Origin: Aedes albopictus
Lineage: Eukaryota; Arthropoda; Insecta; Diptera; Culicidae
Length of the DNA: 64,000 bases
NCBI RefSeq assembly: GCF_035046485.1
Contig: NC_085138.1
Location: 274,765,694-274,829,693, forward strand
Direction: 5' to 3'
Under the pieces are notes generated by a model. The model was not told the DNA's origin and did not search any database. It saw nothing but the letters and a program-made list of their open reading frames with translations. The stretch's first letter is position 1. Each line of letters opens with the position of its first letter. This document shows, in pieces, positions 20,590 through 31,717 of the stretch. Both the position numbers and the translations under genes were made by a program.

Positions 20590-22560
20590 ATTGAATACAC
20601 TACTAGACAAATTCTCGAAACAACTCATTGGCGAATTCACGAAAATATTCATTGAGGGACTTCACCAAGAAATGTGGGAGGAATTTTCGAAGGATTTCCA
20701 GTAGGAACTCCATTCAAAATTTTAGAGGCAACAATTCTCAACGAAACTTCCGAAAAAGTTTCTGAAAATAACCTGTTCATTTATTTCCAAAAACTTTTAG
20801 ATAGTTCCTAAAGGAACTTCTGGGAAAAAAATCGAAGGATCTCTTTAAATGATTCCAAACGTATTTCCGAAAGAAAATTTCTAGAGAAACTATTGAAGAA
20901 ATTCATCGTTACGTTTTTAAATATCACAATCGCGAATTTTTGTTATGTGCCACAACGCTCGGCTATACACTCCCCTTCCCCTAGAGCGTTACATAATTTG
21001 TAGACGGCGCCAAATTCTTTAAATAAACCTTGAAGGAATTCCCAAAAAATCGCGGAAAATACTCGAGGGATCTTGAAAGATTTGACTATGTAAATCCTGA
21101 TAAAATACACGAAACAGCTGCTGGAGGAACTCTCCGAGAAACTCCTGAAAGAACTTTTAGAGAATTCGCGAAGCTACTGTTGGAGAAATTGAAACTAGAA
21201 CTTCTTAGAAAATTTCCGAATGTGCAGCTTAAGAAATTTCCTACAGGAATTTTGGAGGTAGGTATTTCCGAATGTATTTCCGCAAGAGCTCGAGATGTAA
21301 TTCCAAAAGAGCCATCGGTGGAAATTTCCAATATTTTCTTGGAACTAGAATCGTCAACTGTTTTTTTGTTCATCAATAATGATATTCAACGTCAAATATC
21401 CATGCAATGTAGGATTATCTTATGTAGCTTCTCGAGGAATTCCTCAAAAAAAAAATCTTTAAAAACGATTCGGAGATAGAATCTTGGACAATTTGTTTAA
21501 ATAACTCTTGGTGGACTTTCAAAACTTCTGGTTAAATTCCTGAAGAAATTTAAGTAATCCCCCGGAATTTGTTTTTGAAGACATTCCTCGAGGAATTCCC
21601 GAAGAAAATCTTGGAGAAATTTTCAAAGGAACATATGGAGAATTGTCAAAAAAATTCCAGCTGAAGCTATCAGACATATTTGAAGGATTCACCACAGTAA
21701 CTCTTTAAAGCATTGCCGAATAAAAATAAATTCTCGAAGAAACTCTTAGAAATTCCTGTAAGAACTCTTTGGCCAGTTCACAAAGAATTTTTTTTAGGAA
21801 ACTTGTACAAGAACTGTGGGAGAAATTCTCAAAAATTTGTTTTAGGAACTTTGGATAAAATTTTATAAATATTTTTTCATGAATTTTCAAAGAAACTTTC
21901 GAAAAAGCTTTAAAAACCCTGAACAAAAAAAATGTTGGAAAATACAGAGTATTCCCAAATATACTCCTGAAAGAAGATTCCTGCAGAAAGTACTGGATGA
22001 ATTCTCGAAAATATTACTGGAACAAATCTGTACAAAAATCTTGGAAGAGTAGAAAAAAAATCGTGTAAAATACTTGCTATGGAAAGATTTCCATAAAGAA
22101 ATTCTGAAGAAATTCTCGGAAGAGCTCTTTGAGGAATTTTTCAAAGAAGTTCTGAAAAATCTTAAATTAACTCCTGAGAAAATTCACGGAGCAATTCTAG
22201 AAGAAATTCCCGATGTAACTCCAAAAAGAATATTCAAACATACTGCTAAAAGAACTTCCGAGATAAATTTTGGAGATATTTTCAAAGGAAGTCCTGGAGA
22301 TATTTCCGCAAGAGCCCCTGGAGATATTTTTGAAAGAGCCATCGGTAGAAATTCCTAGCGCATTCTTAGACAAATTTCCTAATAAATTTCTGGGGAAATT
22401 TTCAAAAGAACTCCTGTAGGAATTTCCGAAGTAGGTAGATGAATTATGAAAAAAGCCCCTAGTGAAAAACTTAAATGATCTATTGGAGAGTTCTTAAAGA
22501 TGGCCTTGAATTATTTCCTGTATAAGCTTCTGTTTAAATTTCCAAAGAAGCTCTTCACAA
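20590..22560. repeat. Degenerate short-period GGAATTC/GAAGAAATTC repeat
   Basis: The plus strand is a long string of diverged 12-15 bp units such as GAAGGAATTTC, CTGGAGAAATTC and CCGAAGAAATT. The quasi-palindromic AATT core keeps recurring at irregular spacing. Open frames here come from the purine bias and encode low-complexity peptides. The same repeat class is at 52250-52930, 54480-57830 and 61010-61520. Confidence 0.7.
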
Positions 22561-23470
22561 AATACTCCAGGTGGATATTCCGATAGTAGGGTATAACTTT
22601 TCAACTAGGCGTCGGATATCTTTGCGGTCTTCGGTAAAGTCGCTTGCTATATAGTCACCTATAAAAAAATCAGAGACTATATTAATTGAACACTTACAGC
22701 GGCACCAAGCGTCAAAAATAGAAAATTAAAAATTTCTGCTTTTGACCAAGATTTCTCTTATAAACTTCAAGCCGTTGAGCGCCCCCTTAGGCTTAATCGA
22801 TTTCGCTGAAATTTGAAACGTAGCATTTGGGAGTCCAAAGCAACTGATCCAGGAGGTAGGGTAATTCGCCAACTGTTGAACGGTTAGTACTGGCATTTTG
22901 GCTTTCGTTAGTTTTTCCGTGCATAATTGCGCTTTAGTTGAAAAATATCCAGTGAACGTCTAGATCTACTAATTCCTTATACTGCCCATTGAATTTCTAT
23001 TCCCTTAAATTCCATTTTCTAAGAGAAAATTGAATTTTTGTATGGGAAGTCTGTAACCCAAATGTTGAACGCTTGCTTAAGCCAGCTCATCCTAATGCTG
23101 GACGGTTCTCGTTCGTAATTGATGACGTATAACCCGACATAAAACTATCATTCACCTGTTTTTATTTGGGCACCAAACCCAACATAGACCCAACAGTTAT
23201 CCGATGTGGGTCCAACAGTGGTCCAACATTTGATAAAATTTGACCCGACTTTGACCCGACATCCGATATTTTTTCACTCTGGCGGATTTTTTCCGGGTTT
23301 TTCGAGTTTTGTGCCCAGCTGGTCCCAGCTAGTGACAATTCATTTAAATGACAAGGGATCGCTCATTTGAAGAGAGCTCTAGTGGACTGAAATCGTTTTA
23401 AACATGACTAGATGCAAAAATGGATGAATAGATTTGATTAGAAGCAAAAACGACAGAAAAAAAGTACGCC
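22561..23470. other. Gene-free stretch
   Basis: No credible gene. Bases ~22585-22640 (CTTTGCGGTCTTCGGTAAAG) resemble ~58100-58160 inside the composite repeat of the right arm, so this is probably a fragment of the same family. Nothing else recognised. Confidence 0.4.
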
Positions 23471-23477
23471 TTTTAAA

Positions 23478-23740
23478 GCCCCTGAAACACTCCTGGAAAC
23501 CCATGGGACTCACTCAACCCCCAAGAACACTCATGGAACGACCCTGAAATGCCTTAAAACTCGTGGGTTGCTCCTGGAACGCCTTGAAATACTTTTGGGA
23601 CCCCCTTAACACTCTGAATTTCTCTTGAACACTTCTGGAACGCCCTTGAAACCCATTGAAAACCACTGGAACCTTTCTAAAGCCTGCTGGAACACCCCTG
23701 GAACATCCCTGGAACGCCCTTGAAACCCCATGAAATTCAC
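23478..23740. repeat. Diverged minisatellite (CTGGAACGCCCTTGAAACCC type)
   Basis: About a dozen imperfect copies of a 10-22 bp unit built on CTGGAACxCCC and TTGAAACCC. Tandem but strongly diverged. Confidence 0.7.
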
Positions 23741-24096
23741 GGTTAGGTAAAGTGAAAAAAAATATTACAGTCATGCTTACATCGTAGGTTATGCCAGTGT
23801 TCAACAATTGGATCATGCATAAATAATGATAGTGTGATAATAAAAATATTTTTTTCAGATTAATTTACAATGAAAATGTGATTTTAAACAATGTTAAACT
23901 GTTAAGGACATCCTTCCAGTTCTTGTAACTATGGTGTGCCTTTGATATTTGTGGACAATTTGTCCGCAAAGCTTATTTCGTAACAGCAATTTCTTAAAAT
24001 TAATCTTAAGAATTGTGCAGTTTTCGTATCATCAGCGGTACAAAATTTTCAATCAATAATTTTGACGAAAAATATGTATAATATTGAAGGATTGGA

Positions 24097-24399
24097 GGGC
24101 CCATATAGCCGAGGCGGTAAACGCGCGGGTATTCAGCATGACCATGCTGAGGGTGACGGGTTCGATTCCCGGTCGGTCCAGGATCTTTTCGTAAAGGAAA
24201 TTTCCTTGACTTCCTTGGGCATAGAGTATCTTCGTGCCTGCCACACGATATACACATGCAAAATGGTCATTGGTAGAGGATGCTCTCAGTTAAAAACTAT
24301 GGAAGTGCTTATAGAACACTGAGCTGAGAAGCAGGCTGAGCTGAGAAGTAGGCTTTGTCCCAGTGAGGACGTTACGCCAAGAAGAGAGAAGAGAGAGAT
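24097..24399 (+). mobile_element. tRNA-derived SINE, Feilai-like
   Basis: The head resembles a tRNA with pol III boxes: A box TAGCCGAGGCGG (24106-24117) and B box GGTTCGATTCC (24159-24169). A ~200-bp tRNA-unrelated body follows, and the end is GAAGAGAGAAGAGAGAG. The layout matches the Feilai SINE of Aedes as I remember it. It is not a functional tRNA, because the acceptor stem and anticodon arm do not fold cleanly and the body continues. A related minus-strand copy lies near 51020-51200. Confidence 0.8.
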
Positions 24400-24439
24400 T
24401 GAAACTTAATTGGAACAATATCGTGACATACATATAGAT

Positions 24440-27400
24440 TAGGCCTGTCCACCTTTTCAAAAATGTTCTCTGATTCTCAAGTCCACCCCCATATTTTGAT
24501 TGGCATCCTAAAAGAAGTAACTGGTCAAAATTTCAGCCTAATCCATTGAAATTAAGAGGTGCATCAAATCAATTTTGTGTTTTTCGACTATTTTTGAACT
24601 TAAAAAAATCATAACTACACTAAAACATGTCAAAAATTAATACTTTTGGCAGAAATTGAAAGCTGTACTTGTTTGCTACAACTTTTCCGAACAACGTGTG
24701 TCAATAAAATTGAAGGAAACATGTGTAATTATCACATTTATGATCAGAAAAACCTTAAAAAGTTGATTTTTTGATAGATTTTGTTCTGGAACACCCTAAT
24801 AAACGTAATAAGTTTGATATTTTAAAACGGCAGCATATTCTCTCATATTTTTTGGTTATTTGCTTCTTTGACACCAATGCTGTAGGAGTTGAGCAAAAAA
24901 TATTAAAATTCGGGAAAGCCAAATGTGGCCTAACCCGAGTAGGTGAAAAAATCTGATGAATAGCATATTCAGTTATGATTGATTGAATTACTGAAGAGCA
25001 AAATCTGATATTGGTTTGATTGATATAAGAGGTAAAAGAACAGAAATAATAGCATAATCTTATATGGTGAACTACTCAATAATAGCTCGTTAAGATATTA
25101 CAAGATCAAAACAATAGCAGACAAGGTTTGTCACTTTTTTCTAGAAAAATAAAAATAAAAAATGACAGCATCCAGCATCGAACCAAGGGGCCAGACACCT
25201 ACTAGCTCCGGCTTAGTATACAAAAGTATGCTAATATGTTAATAAAGATCACAGCAACCTTTTCTCACAAATCGATAATAAACAACCCAATGACATTTGT
25301 GTAATCCCAGCGAGGTTAGTTTCTTCCTAGGAGTTTTGTTCACTAGTTTCGAAAACTTCGTGAATTAGGTCAAGGTAAGGGTCAAGGAAACGTTATTCAC
25401 GGCGTGTGTATGGGAAAGGTTTATAACAAAAAATTGGGCATCACCAAATTTTTCGCTATTCAAAAATAGAGACTTCCAGCTTTCATTTGCACGGTCCCTC
25501 AAAAAAATCCACCGAGGGATCTCGAACAACTTTTTCAGAATACTGTTTTTCCCCATACAAAATGAACGGTTCCAAATTAATCCCTATTTCTACTTAACAA
25601 ACATACCCAATTTTTGTATGAAAAAGTTCCCCCGATGGAATATTTCGATGTTGGGCTTGAATGAAAGCTAGTAGCGTCAACTTTCACGTAACGTAAAAAT
25701 TAGCGATGCCTATTTTTTTGTAATAAATTTCTTATACCAGACACACCGTGTATTGTTTATACATTTGTAATACTCTTGATATCGGTCATTAGTTAATTAT
25801 GTTATTATCTTTTAGAGAATGGCGTGATGGCGATATTTTGGACATTCTAGGACAACTGAACGAGCTACAAAGTTATATAGCCTTAAAAGCATCGATTTAT
25901 TCTAGTTGTGTTATAATGAAACAATTTTCTTTGAACGTAGATGTTGAATGTTTCTACTTCAAAAATGATAATTACATCTCAAATAAAGATTAAAGACATA
26001 TGTATTTCTATAGAATTTCAATATTCTATGAAGCACGAGCAGCGGGATGTTTCTTTTTTTTATAGGTTTTTAGAACTTGAAAACCGCAGTCCTCTCTGTT
26101 ACTAGTACAATAACGATTTTCAAGGTTTGTCCAATATCGCCAACTGTGAAGTAAGCTTATTACAATTTCTGCAAAGCGTAAAATATCAGCTCGTTTTCAA
26201 ATAAGGTACAGATGGACCTAACTTATTTGAAAGCAACCGCAACGAATGCTTACTATCCCACTCCTGTTTCTCAGATTCAAACGACAACTAATGGATTGCA
26301 GCAAAAAAAACTGTCTGGATGTCTGGAATTGATCGAACTTGTGCAACAATGTTTAATACTGGCCAGCAGTCATGATCATAACGATGTTGTTGTTTTTCGC
26401 GAGATTACTACCTACTTAGATTGAGATAAATGTATTGAATCACCGATAATATATACTATTATATCGGTTTGTATACTAAATATGTTAATAATGTCTAACC
26501 CCTTGCATCGAACCTACGACCTTAGGATTCACAGGCGGCGATGCTTACCACTAAACTGTGACTTGCTGTTGTAAAAACATGGGAATAAGAGCATGCGGTT
26601 CTTCGTTTCCACAGCTCAGAGAGAGACACAAGGCATTTCACTAACATTCAGCCATCTCTTTGGGTATGTGTTCCATTTCGTGCAGAAAAGCTAAACTTGA
26701 TCTTATGTTGAAATTTCCAGCTATTTCGACAAGAACAAAAACTGTTATCATATCACTTTGAGCTATTCGGGCGATATTAATTAGAATTTTGAACAACTCA
26801 TCAAAATCACATCGAGCTATGACAGCAAAAAGTGTTCGATTTGAGATATGATTTAGATATTCTCGTCTACCCGGGAAAAACTAGCTTTTTGGAGGCAATC
26901 ACGCTGTGGCGCGAAATTGTACTGAACGCAGTAGCTTTACTTCCTTGTAGTTTGCCTTGGCTACCCCCTACCACGAGTGATAACAAACAAGCGTGATGAC
27001 AGGTGTTGGCTATCATATCAGTGCTGACGCGATGCGACTTTTTGCGTGATTGCACCCGAAAAGCCAGTTTTTAGGCCACATTTGGCTTTCACGAATTTTA
27101 GTAATTTTTGCTCAACTCCTACAGCATTGGTGTCAAAGAAGCAAATAACCACAAAACATTGGAAAATATGATGCCGTTTTGAAAAATCCAACTTATTGCG
27201 TATTTTAGGGTGTTCCAGAACGAAGTCTATCAAAAAATCAACTTTTTAAGGTTTTTCTGATTACAAATGTGATAAATACACATTTTTCCTACAATTTTAT
27301 TGGCACACGTTGTTCGGAGAACTTGTAGCAAACAAGTACAACTTTCAATTTCTGCCGAAAGAATTAAGTTTTGACATGTTTTAGTGTAGTTATGATTTTT

Positions 27401-27564
27401 TGAAGTTCAAAAATAGTCGAAAAACACAAAATTGATTTGATGCACCTCTTAATTTCAATGGATTAGGCTGAAATTTTGACCAGTTACTTCTTTTAGGATG
27501 CCAATCAAAATATGGGGGTGGACATGAGAATCAGAGAACATTTTTGAAAAGGTGGACAGGCCTA
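24440..27564. mobile_element. 3.1-kb element with 494-bp terminal inverted repeats and 8-bp TSD
   Basis: The arms 24440-24933 and 27071-27564 are near-identical inverted copies starting TAGGCCTGTCCACC. Outside them is the 8-bp duplication ATATAGAT (24432-24439 and 27565-27572). The ~2.1-kb interior has no ORF over about 70 codons and no transposase motif, so the element is non-autonomous. The duplication length fits hAT- or P-type transposition. The interior includes two tRNA-like tracts on the minus strand (about 25165-25225 and 26505-26572), suggesting later insertions or captured sequence. Confidence 0.85.
26505..26572 (-). repeat. tRNA-like (SINE-head) sequence
   Basis: The minus strand reads an A-box-like TTTAGTGGTAAGCATCG, and about 30 bp on, a B-box-like GTAGGTTCGATGC. 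It sits inside the long-TIR element. No acceptor stem closes it, so I call it a SINE remnant. Confidence 0.4.
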
Positions 27565-27797
27565 ATATAGATGTATCTACAACATACGTTTACGTTAAGC
27601 GAAAATTACTTAGGTAAGATTTATAATGAAATTTTCAGAAACTGTTCAACATTTGGGTAGTGTTCAACAATTAGCGAATTACCCAAAGACTTGGTATTTT
27701 TCAAATTTGATGTTTTTCATATATGTGTGGGTCACTCTAATGTACACCCTAGTTGGCGCCTGAAAGGGTCAACAAACCCGTTCTAACAGATACCTTA

Positions 27798-27967
27798 GGG
27801 GCTGTTTATTAACCACGTAGCTCAAAATTCTCAGACTCATCTCAGACCTCCCTCTCCCCTCGTAGACTTTTATTTATACAAAAAAAGAAGAATATTGTAT
27901 GGAGCGTAGGCTTTGGGTAGACGACCCCCCTCCCCCCAAAAATTATACGTGGTTTATGAACGTCCCC
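27798..27967. mobile_element. 170-bp MITE with TTA duplication (Harbinger-like)
   Basis: The ends GGGGCTGTTTATTAACCACG and (reverse complement) GGGGACGTTCATAAACCACG form imperfect terminal inverted repeats. TTA flanks both sides (27795-27797 and 27968-27970). A 3-bp TWA duplication is characteristic of PIF/Harbinger elements. No coding capacity. Confidence 0.7.
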
Positions 27968-28824
27968 TTATACATATTGCCAAAACAGATCTTAATAAAA
28001 CAAAATGCTTAGAGTTGACAATCTTTAAACAAAAATGTTACAAGTTTCTATTGATTCTTGGTGAGGTTGCCAGTGGGTGTTGATTACATTTACAAATTTT
28101 AAAAAGATGTAAATAAAAATTATAAAGAGAGAAACACAGTTCCAAAACATAAAGTATAATAAAATAAGCCAAATCCGTTGGATATTTCATGACAATATTA
28201 TTTCTGCCACTTTTGAAGTTTGCACGGATTATGTATAGTGTATACCATTGCGACAAACAGAGCAAATAAGACATTCATGATTAAGCAATTCAAAAGACTT
28301 TTAAATCTATGGCTTTACTGCCTTGAAACTTATTACCGATTTCACACTTTTTTAATTAAAATTGTCGACTTAAAGATGACCCTTCTCACCACCGAATTGA
28401 AACAAAAAAAAAACTGCCTACGCACAATCCTCCCATCGTCGTGTGTGATCTCTATTTTTGTGCGCTACTTTACGTCAAAAAAAAATGGAAACCGCAAAAA
28501 GCCGTACGGAACCAAATCAAATATCCACCGACAAGTAGGTTTTGGAAACGAGATTACTTCATTTCGCATCGAAGACGACGACGGCGACTGTGGTTGAAAA
28601 CGGCCGCCGGCTTAATCCTCCCCCACTGAGAAGTTAACAAGCTGCAGGGCACTTCACGAAATGCGATGTGAAGACGTTTTTCGGTTTAGCATTCCTTCGT
28701 TTTGTTTTTTTTTTTATTCGGTTAGGCGTTTGTCTTCAATGGCATCCAGACCGCATACCTTGATCTGGATACTTTACCGTCCGTCGTCGATGGAAACCAA
28801 CCAACATCCAGCATTGCTGCAAGG

Positions 28825-29003
28825 ATGGAGATTTTTCCATTAAAAAATCTTTCGATTTTATTCTACTTCTTTTCTCTCGTGTCAGCGCCTAAGCCTCTGT
28901 CAGCAACAGTCACCCATCAGGAAGCATCTTTAATACCGATTCGAGTAAATGCAAGGTTCATGGAGGTTGATGGAGTAACGAATCACATTACGCTCGATAT
29001 AGG
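28825..29003 (+). CDS. Candidate first coding exon of a secreted host protein
   Basis: ATG at 28825 has a favourable context (A at -3, G at +4). It opens a frame whose first ~27 residues look like a signal peptide: a short charged start, a Leu/Phe/Tyr-rich core, then Ala/Ser residues. About 32 further residues of ordinary composition follow. The frame runs into a consensus splice donor, GGGTAAGT, at 29002-29009. Splitting after 29003 would leave phase 2. The 400 bp upstream are more GC-balanced and show no repeat character, as for a promoter and 5' UTR. No second exon is identifiable in the TE-filled sequence downstream. The family is not recognised. It could be a chance frame. Confidence 0.4.
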
Positions 29004-29453
29004 GTAAGTAGCACAAAAGCAAATAGATTTTTTGTAATTTTGTTGCTTATTATCCTACTTTGCAGTAGCGATAAGAACTGCAAAACGGCGTACCTACTTT
29101 TCTTTACCAAAGCAAGAATACCAAAAAGTATTACTTTTCGACACTCATTTTGGTGATGTGTGTAGTTAGAGTATTTATCAGGGACACTCTCGAGTCCCTT
29201 CGGATTTCGCAGAGGGTTACGGCAAGTTGATGGTCTCTTCTGTGCTTGCTGTTTAACATTCATGTCTAGGGTGTATTTAATAAGAAGAGCGCGGATTTAC
29301 ACGAGCAGTTTGATTCTCAAGAAGTCCGGAATAGGATTAGTCAATCCGAATCTCTATCGACGGTGATGAAATCTAGGCCGTTGAAGAATACGTGTACTTG
29401 GGCTCACAGGTGACCGCCGACAACGACATCAGCAGAGACATTCATAGACGCCC

Positions 29454-30442
29454 AAGAAACCAAAAGTTCGGATAAAACAGCATGTTTGGGCTTAATCAGT
29501 TATTCGAAGGAAGATGAAAAGCGTTCTATACAGCTCACTTTTTAAGTAGTTACCCGAACTTTAGTTCACGAAAAGTACACTTGTGCCGCTGAAAGGAACG
29601 CTATTCAGCTTAAAAATAAGCTTCCATAAAATGAAAACAAGGCGCTTAGTCCTCAAAAGTATCTTTTTTATTGAGAGACATTAGCATATGTGGAATCAAA
29701 ATTGACTAATACCTTGAAATACATTTTTGATGTTTTTACTTACTGAGACTTGAACTCAGGTTCTCCTCGTTAAATTCCGGCGCCTAACAACTACTCCATG
29801 TTTGGGTTGTTAAGCACTGAAACTTCTTTGAGCCACACAATACGGATTCTTTGCGTGGATTTCAAGTAAGTACGTTGAAAAATAATAGTGAAACAAAGTG
29901 CACTTGTGAAATTAACACAAGCTGTGGCTGCTGAACTCGATTGCCGAGTTATTTAATTGAATGTGAACTTCTCCCGAGCTCCGCTGTCTCCGAAGTTCAT
30001 GTGAAGTTCACTTTTGGTACGGTTAATATTTAGCCGAACTTCATGTCTCAGAAGTTCATGTGAAGTTCACTTTTGGTAGGATTAATATTTATCCGAACTT
30101 TGAGTAGCAAGTTCAAAACAAGTTCGGAACGGAACATTTCAAGTTGTTTTTATATGTCCATTTGAACTATATTTGAGCTTTAGAGGCACACATAATCTCA
30201 ACATAAGTTCGGTTAAAATTTGATTGAACTCTGCCCTAAGGTTCAAAGTAAGTTTTTTTCTGAACCTTTTTCGACTTCAATGTCGTTTAGAAGAGAAGTC
30301 AAAAGCTTGTATATGTTCTTTCAAGTTCATAAACAATACATGAGTAACTTTTTGGAGAATCAAGTTCAACGAAACCGGAATTGAACCAAACTTGAACTTC
30401 TGAGTTCGTACTTCAAGTGGAATCCAAACTTTTGGTTGATTG
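29454..30442. mobile_element. TIR element inserted in the RTE remnant, with GAAGTTCA repeats
   Basis: The ends CCAAGAAACCAAAAGTTCGG and (reverse complement) CCAATCAACCAAAAGTTTGG form terminal inverted repeats. The RTE sequence resumes on both sides (GACGC before, GCGC after), so the duplication is about 4 bp with one change. The interior repeats GAAGTTCATGTGAAGTTCAC within near-tandem ~60-bp units at about 29993-30110. A tRNA-like stretch lies at 29735-29812 on the minus strand. No transposase ORF. Confidence 0.65.
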
Positions 30443-30539
30443 GGCGCTTTGTGGCAGGAAATCGAGCTTCCTTTGGACTCCGCAGAACTCTACGATCGAA
30501 CAAACTAGGTACTACGTCGTCACATGAAGTTAACTATCT

Positions 30540-30788
30540 TCTTCTTCATCTTCTTCTTTTTCTTTATGGCTCGACGCTCGCATTGGAACTTGGCCTGCTT
30601 CTCATCAACGTAGTGTTCTTAGAGCACTTCCACAGTTATTAATTGAAGGGCTTTCTTTGCTTGCCATTGCATGAATTTGTGCATTGTGTGGTAAGTACAA
30701 TGATACATTATGCCCAGGGAGTCGAGAAACCCGTCGTCTCCGGATTGACGATCCATAGCCTTAACCACTAGGCTAACTGAAGACCCCA
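30540..30788 (-). mobile_element. tRNA-derived SINE, minus strand, with 14-bp TSD
   Basis: Inverted relative of the SINE at 58689-58953. On the minus strand it starts GGGTCTTCAGTTAGCCTAGTGG and ends in GAAGAAGAAGA. It is flanked by the direct repeat GAAGTTAACTATCT (30526-30539 and 30789-30802), which is duplicated RTE sequence. This is the signature of LINE-mediated insertion. Confidence 0.85.
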
Positions 30789-30803
30789 GAAGTTAACTAT
30801 CTA

Positions 30804-30916
30804 TAGGGCACTGCACTGTTTTGATTTTGTATGGGATTTTGACGTTTCGTGGCCTTGTTGTTTACAAAATTTCTGTAAGAGTAAAAGAGAAGGAGATAAT
30901 TTCATGCACTGCCCTA
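30804..30916. mobile_element. 113-bp MITE with TA duplication, copy 1
   Basis: The ends TAGGGCACTGCA and TGCACTGCCCTA are inverted repeats, flanked by TA on both sides. A second 113-bp copy in the same orientation lies at 50173-50285, with about four differences. TA duplication suggests a Tc1/mariner-type source. Confidence 0.8.
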
Positions 30917-31160
30917 TAAAACGCTGATTACACCGAAAGTCCTATATGGGCACGACAACAATGTTGTTACTAACCCTTGGAGTTCAAAGGCACTTCGAAT
31001 TTTCGAACGGAATGCTTACCATCTACAGCGGAGTGTAGATAATAGACGTTTGTTTCTTGGTTTTCAATCCCAATCTCCAAACTCAAATTTGGAAGAAAGT
31101 TACTTGATCAACATGACAACCAAGTGATAGGGTGCTGTAGGGAGAACGACAGCAAATTCT

Positions 31161-31717
31161 GTGGAATCGACAAATGACTATGCCTGCTTCACGTGTACGT
31201 GGTATAAAACAAAGGTGTCCTTTTTCAACTTAGGTACCTAAATATTCAATTTGATTATGCAGGGCGTTCTTGAATAAGCTGACGATGAGATATTTAACCT
31301 ACGTTTCAATCAAGTAAGTTGTATAACTCTTCCATTAATTCTTGTATTTGCAGTCGAGATAATAATTATTGCCGAATCCGTCGAGAAATTTGAGTAAATT
31401 GTAACTAAGTTTAAAGAGTATTTGGGCTATGCAAAGCCAAAGCCTAAGCCTTTAAGAATTGTTGGCTAGCTGGTAATTGCTGAATAAACCATTTAGTTAT
31501 AAAATTTGTCAATTTGTAAATATTAAAAAAAAAGAACAAAAAATTTCAGCAGGAATCGAGCGCGGACAAAAATGCTGGTTAACCAGTAAAAAATGCTGTC
31601 AATACACATTGCTGAAGATCCAGTAAAAACATATTTTGCAGGGTGCATTGCTGTATTTACAGCTTTGCAAAAATAAGCAAAATTTTGCTGGTTTCCATCG
31701 AATTAAAAATAGTGTGT
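31161..31717. other. Gene-free AT-rich stretch
   Basis: Nothing recognisable beyond simple AT-rich sequence. It may hold the 3' end of the RTE remnant. Confidence 0.4.

Larger units (their letters stand above)
29160..31160 (+). pseudogene. RTE-type LINE remnant, plus strand, split by later insertions
   Basis: Pieces at 29160-29453, 30443-30539, 30803 and 30917-31160 align in order, as the same coding strand, with the minus-strand RTE remnant at 45476-48274. One piece carries the RT block with LSSPFESRRGLRQGD-like coding; others carry YLGSQVTADND and VAGNRASFGLRRTLRSNK. It has stops, an internal deletion and three inserted elements (29454-30442, 30540-30788 and 30804-30916). Dead. Confidence 0.8.

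Noticed and set aside
21030..21479. 149-codon frame rich in Glu, Lys and Phe
   Set aside because: Falls in the degenerate GGAATTC-type repeat, where purine bias keeps frames open; no domain or splice signal.
23514..23816. 100-codon Gly/Arg/Phe-rich frame
   Set aside because: It is the antisense reading of the diverged minisatellite at 23478-23740.
24097..24175. Possible tRNA gene (clear A and B boxes)
   Set aside because: The acceptor and anticodon arms do not pair properly, and a SINE body with a GAGA-rich tail follows, so it is a Feilai-like SINE head.
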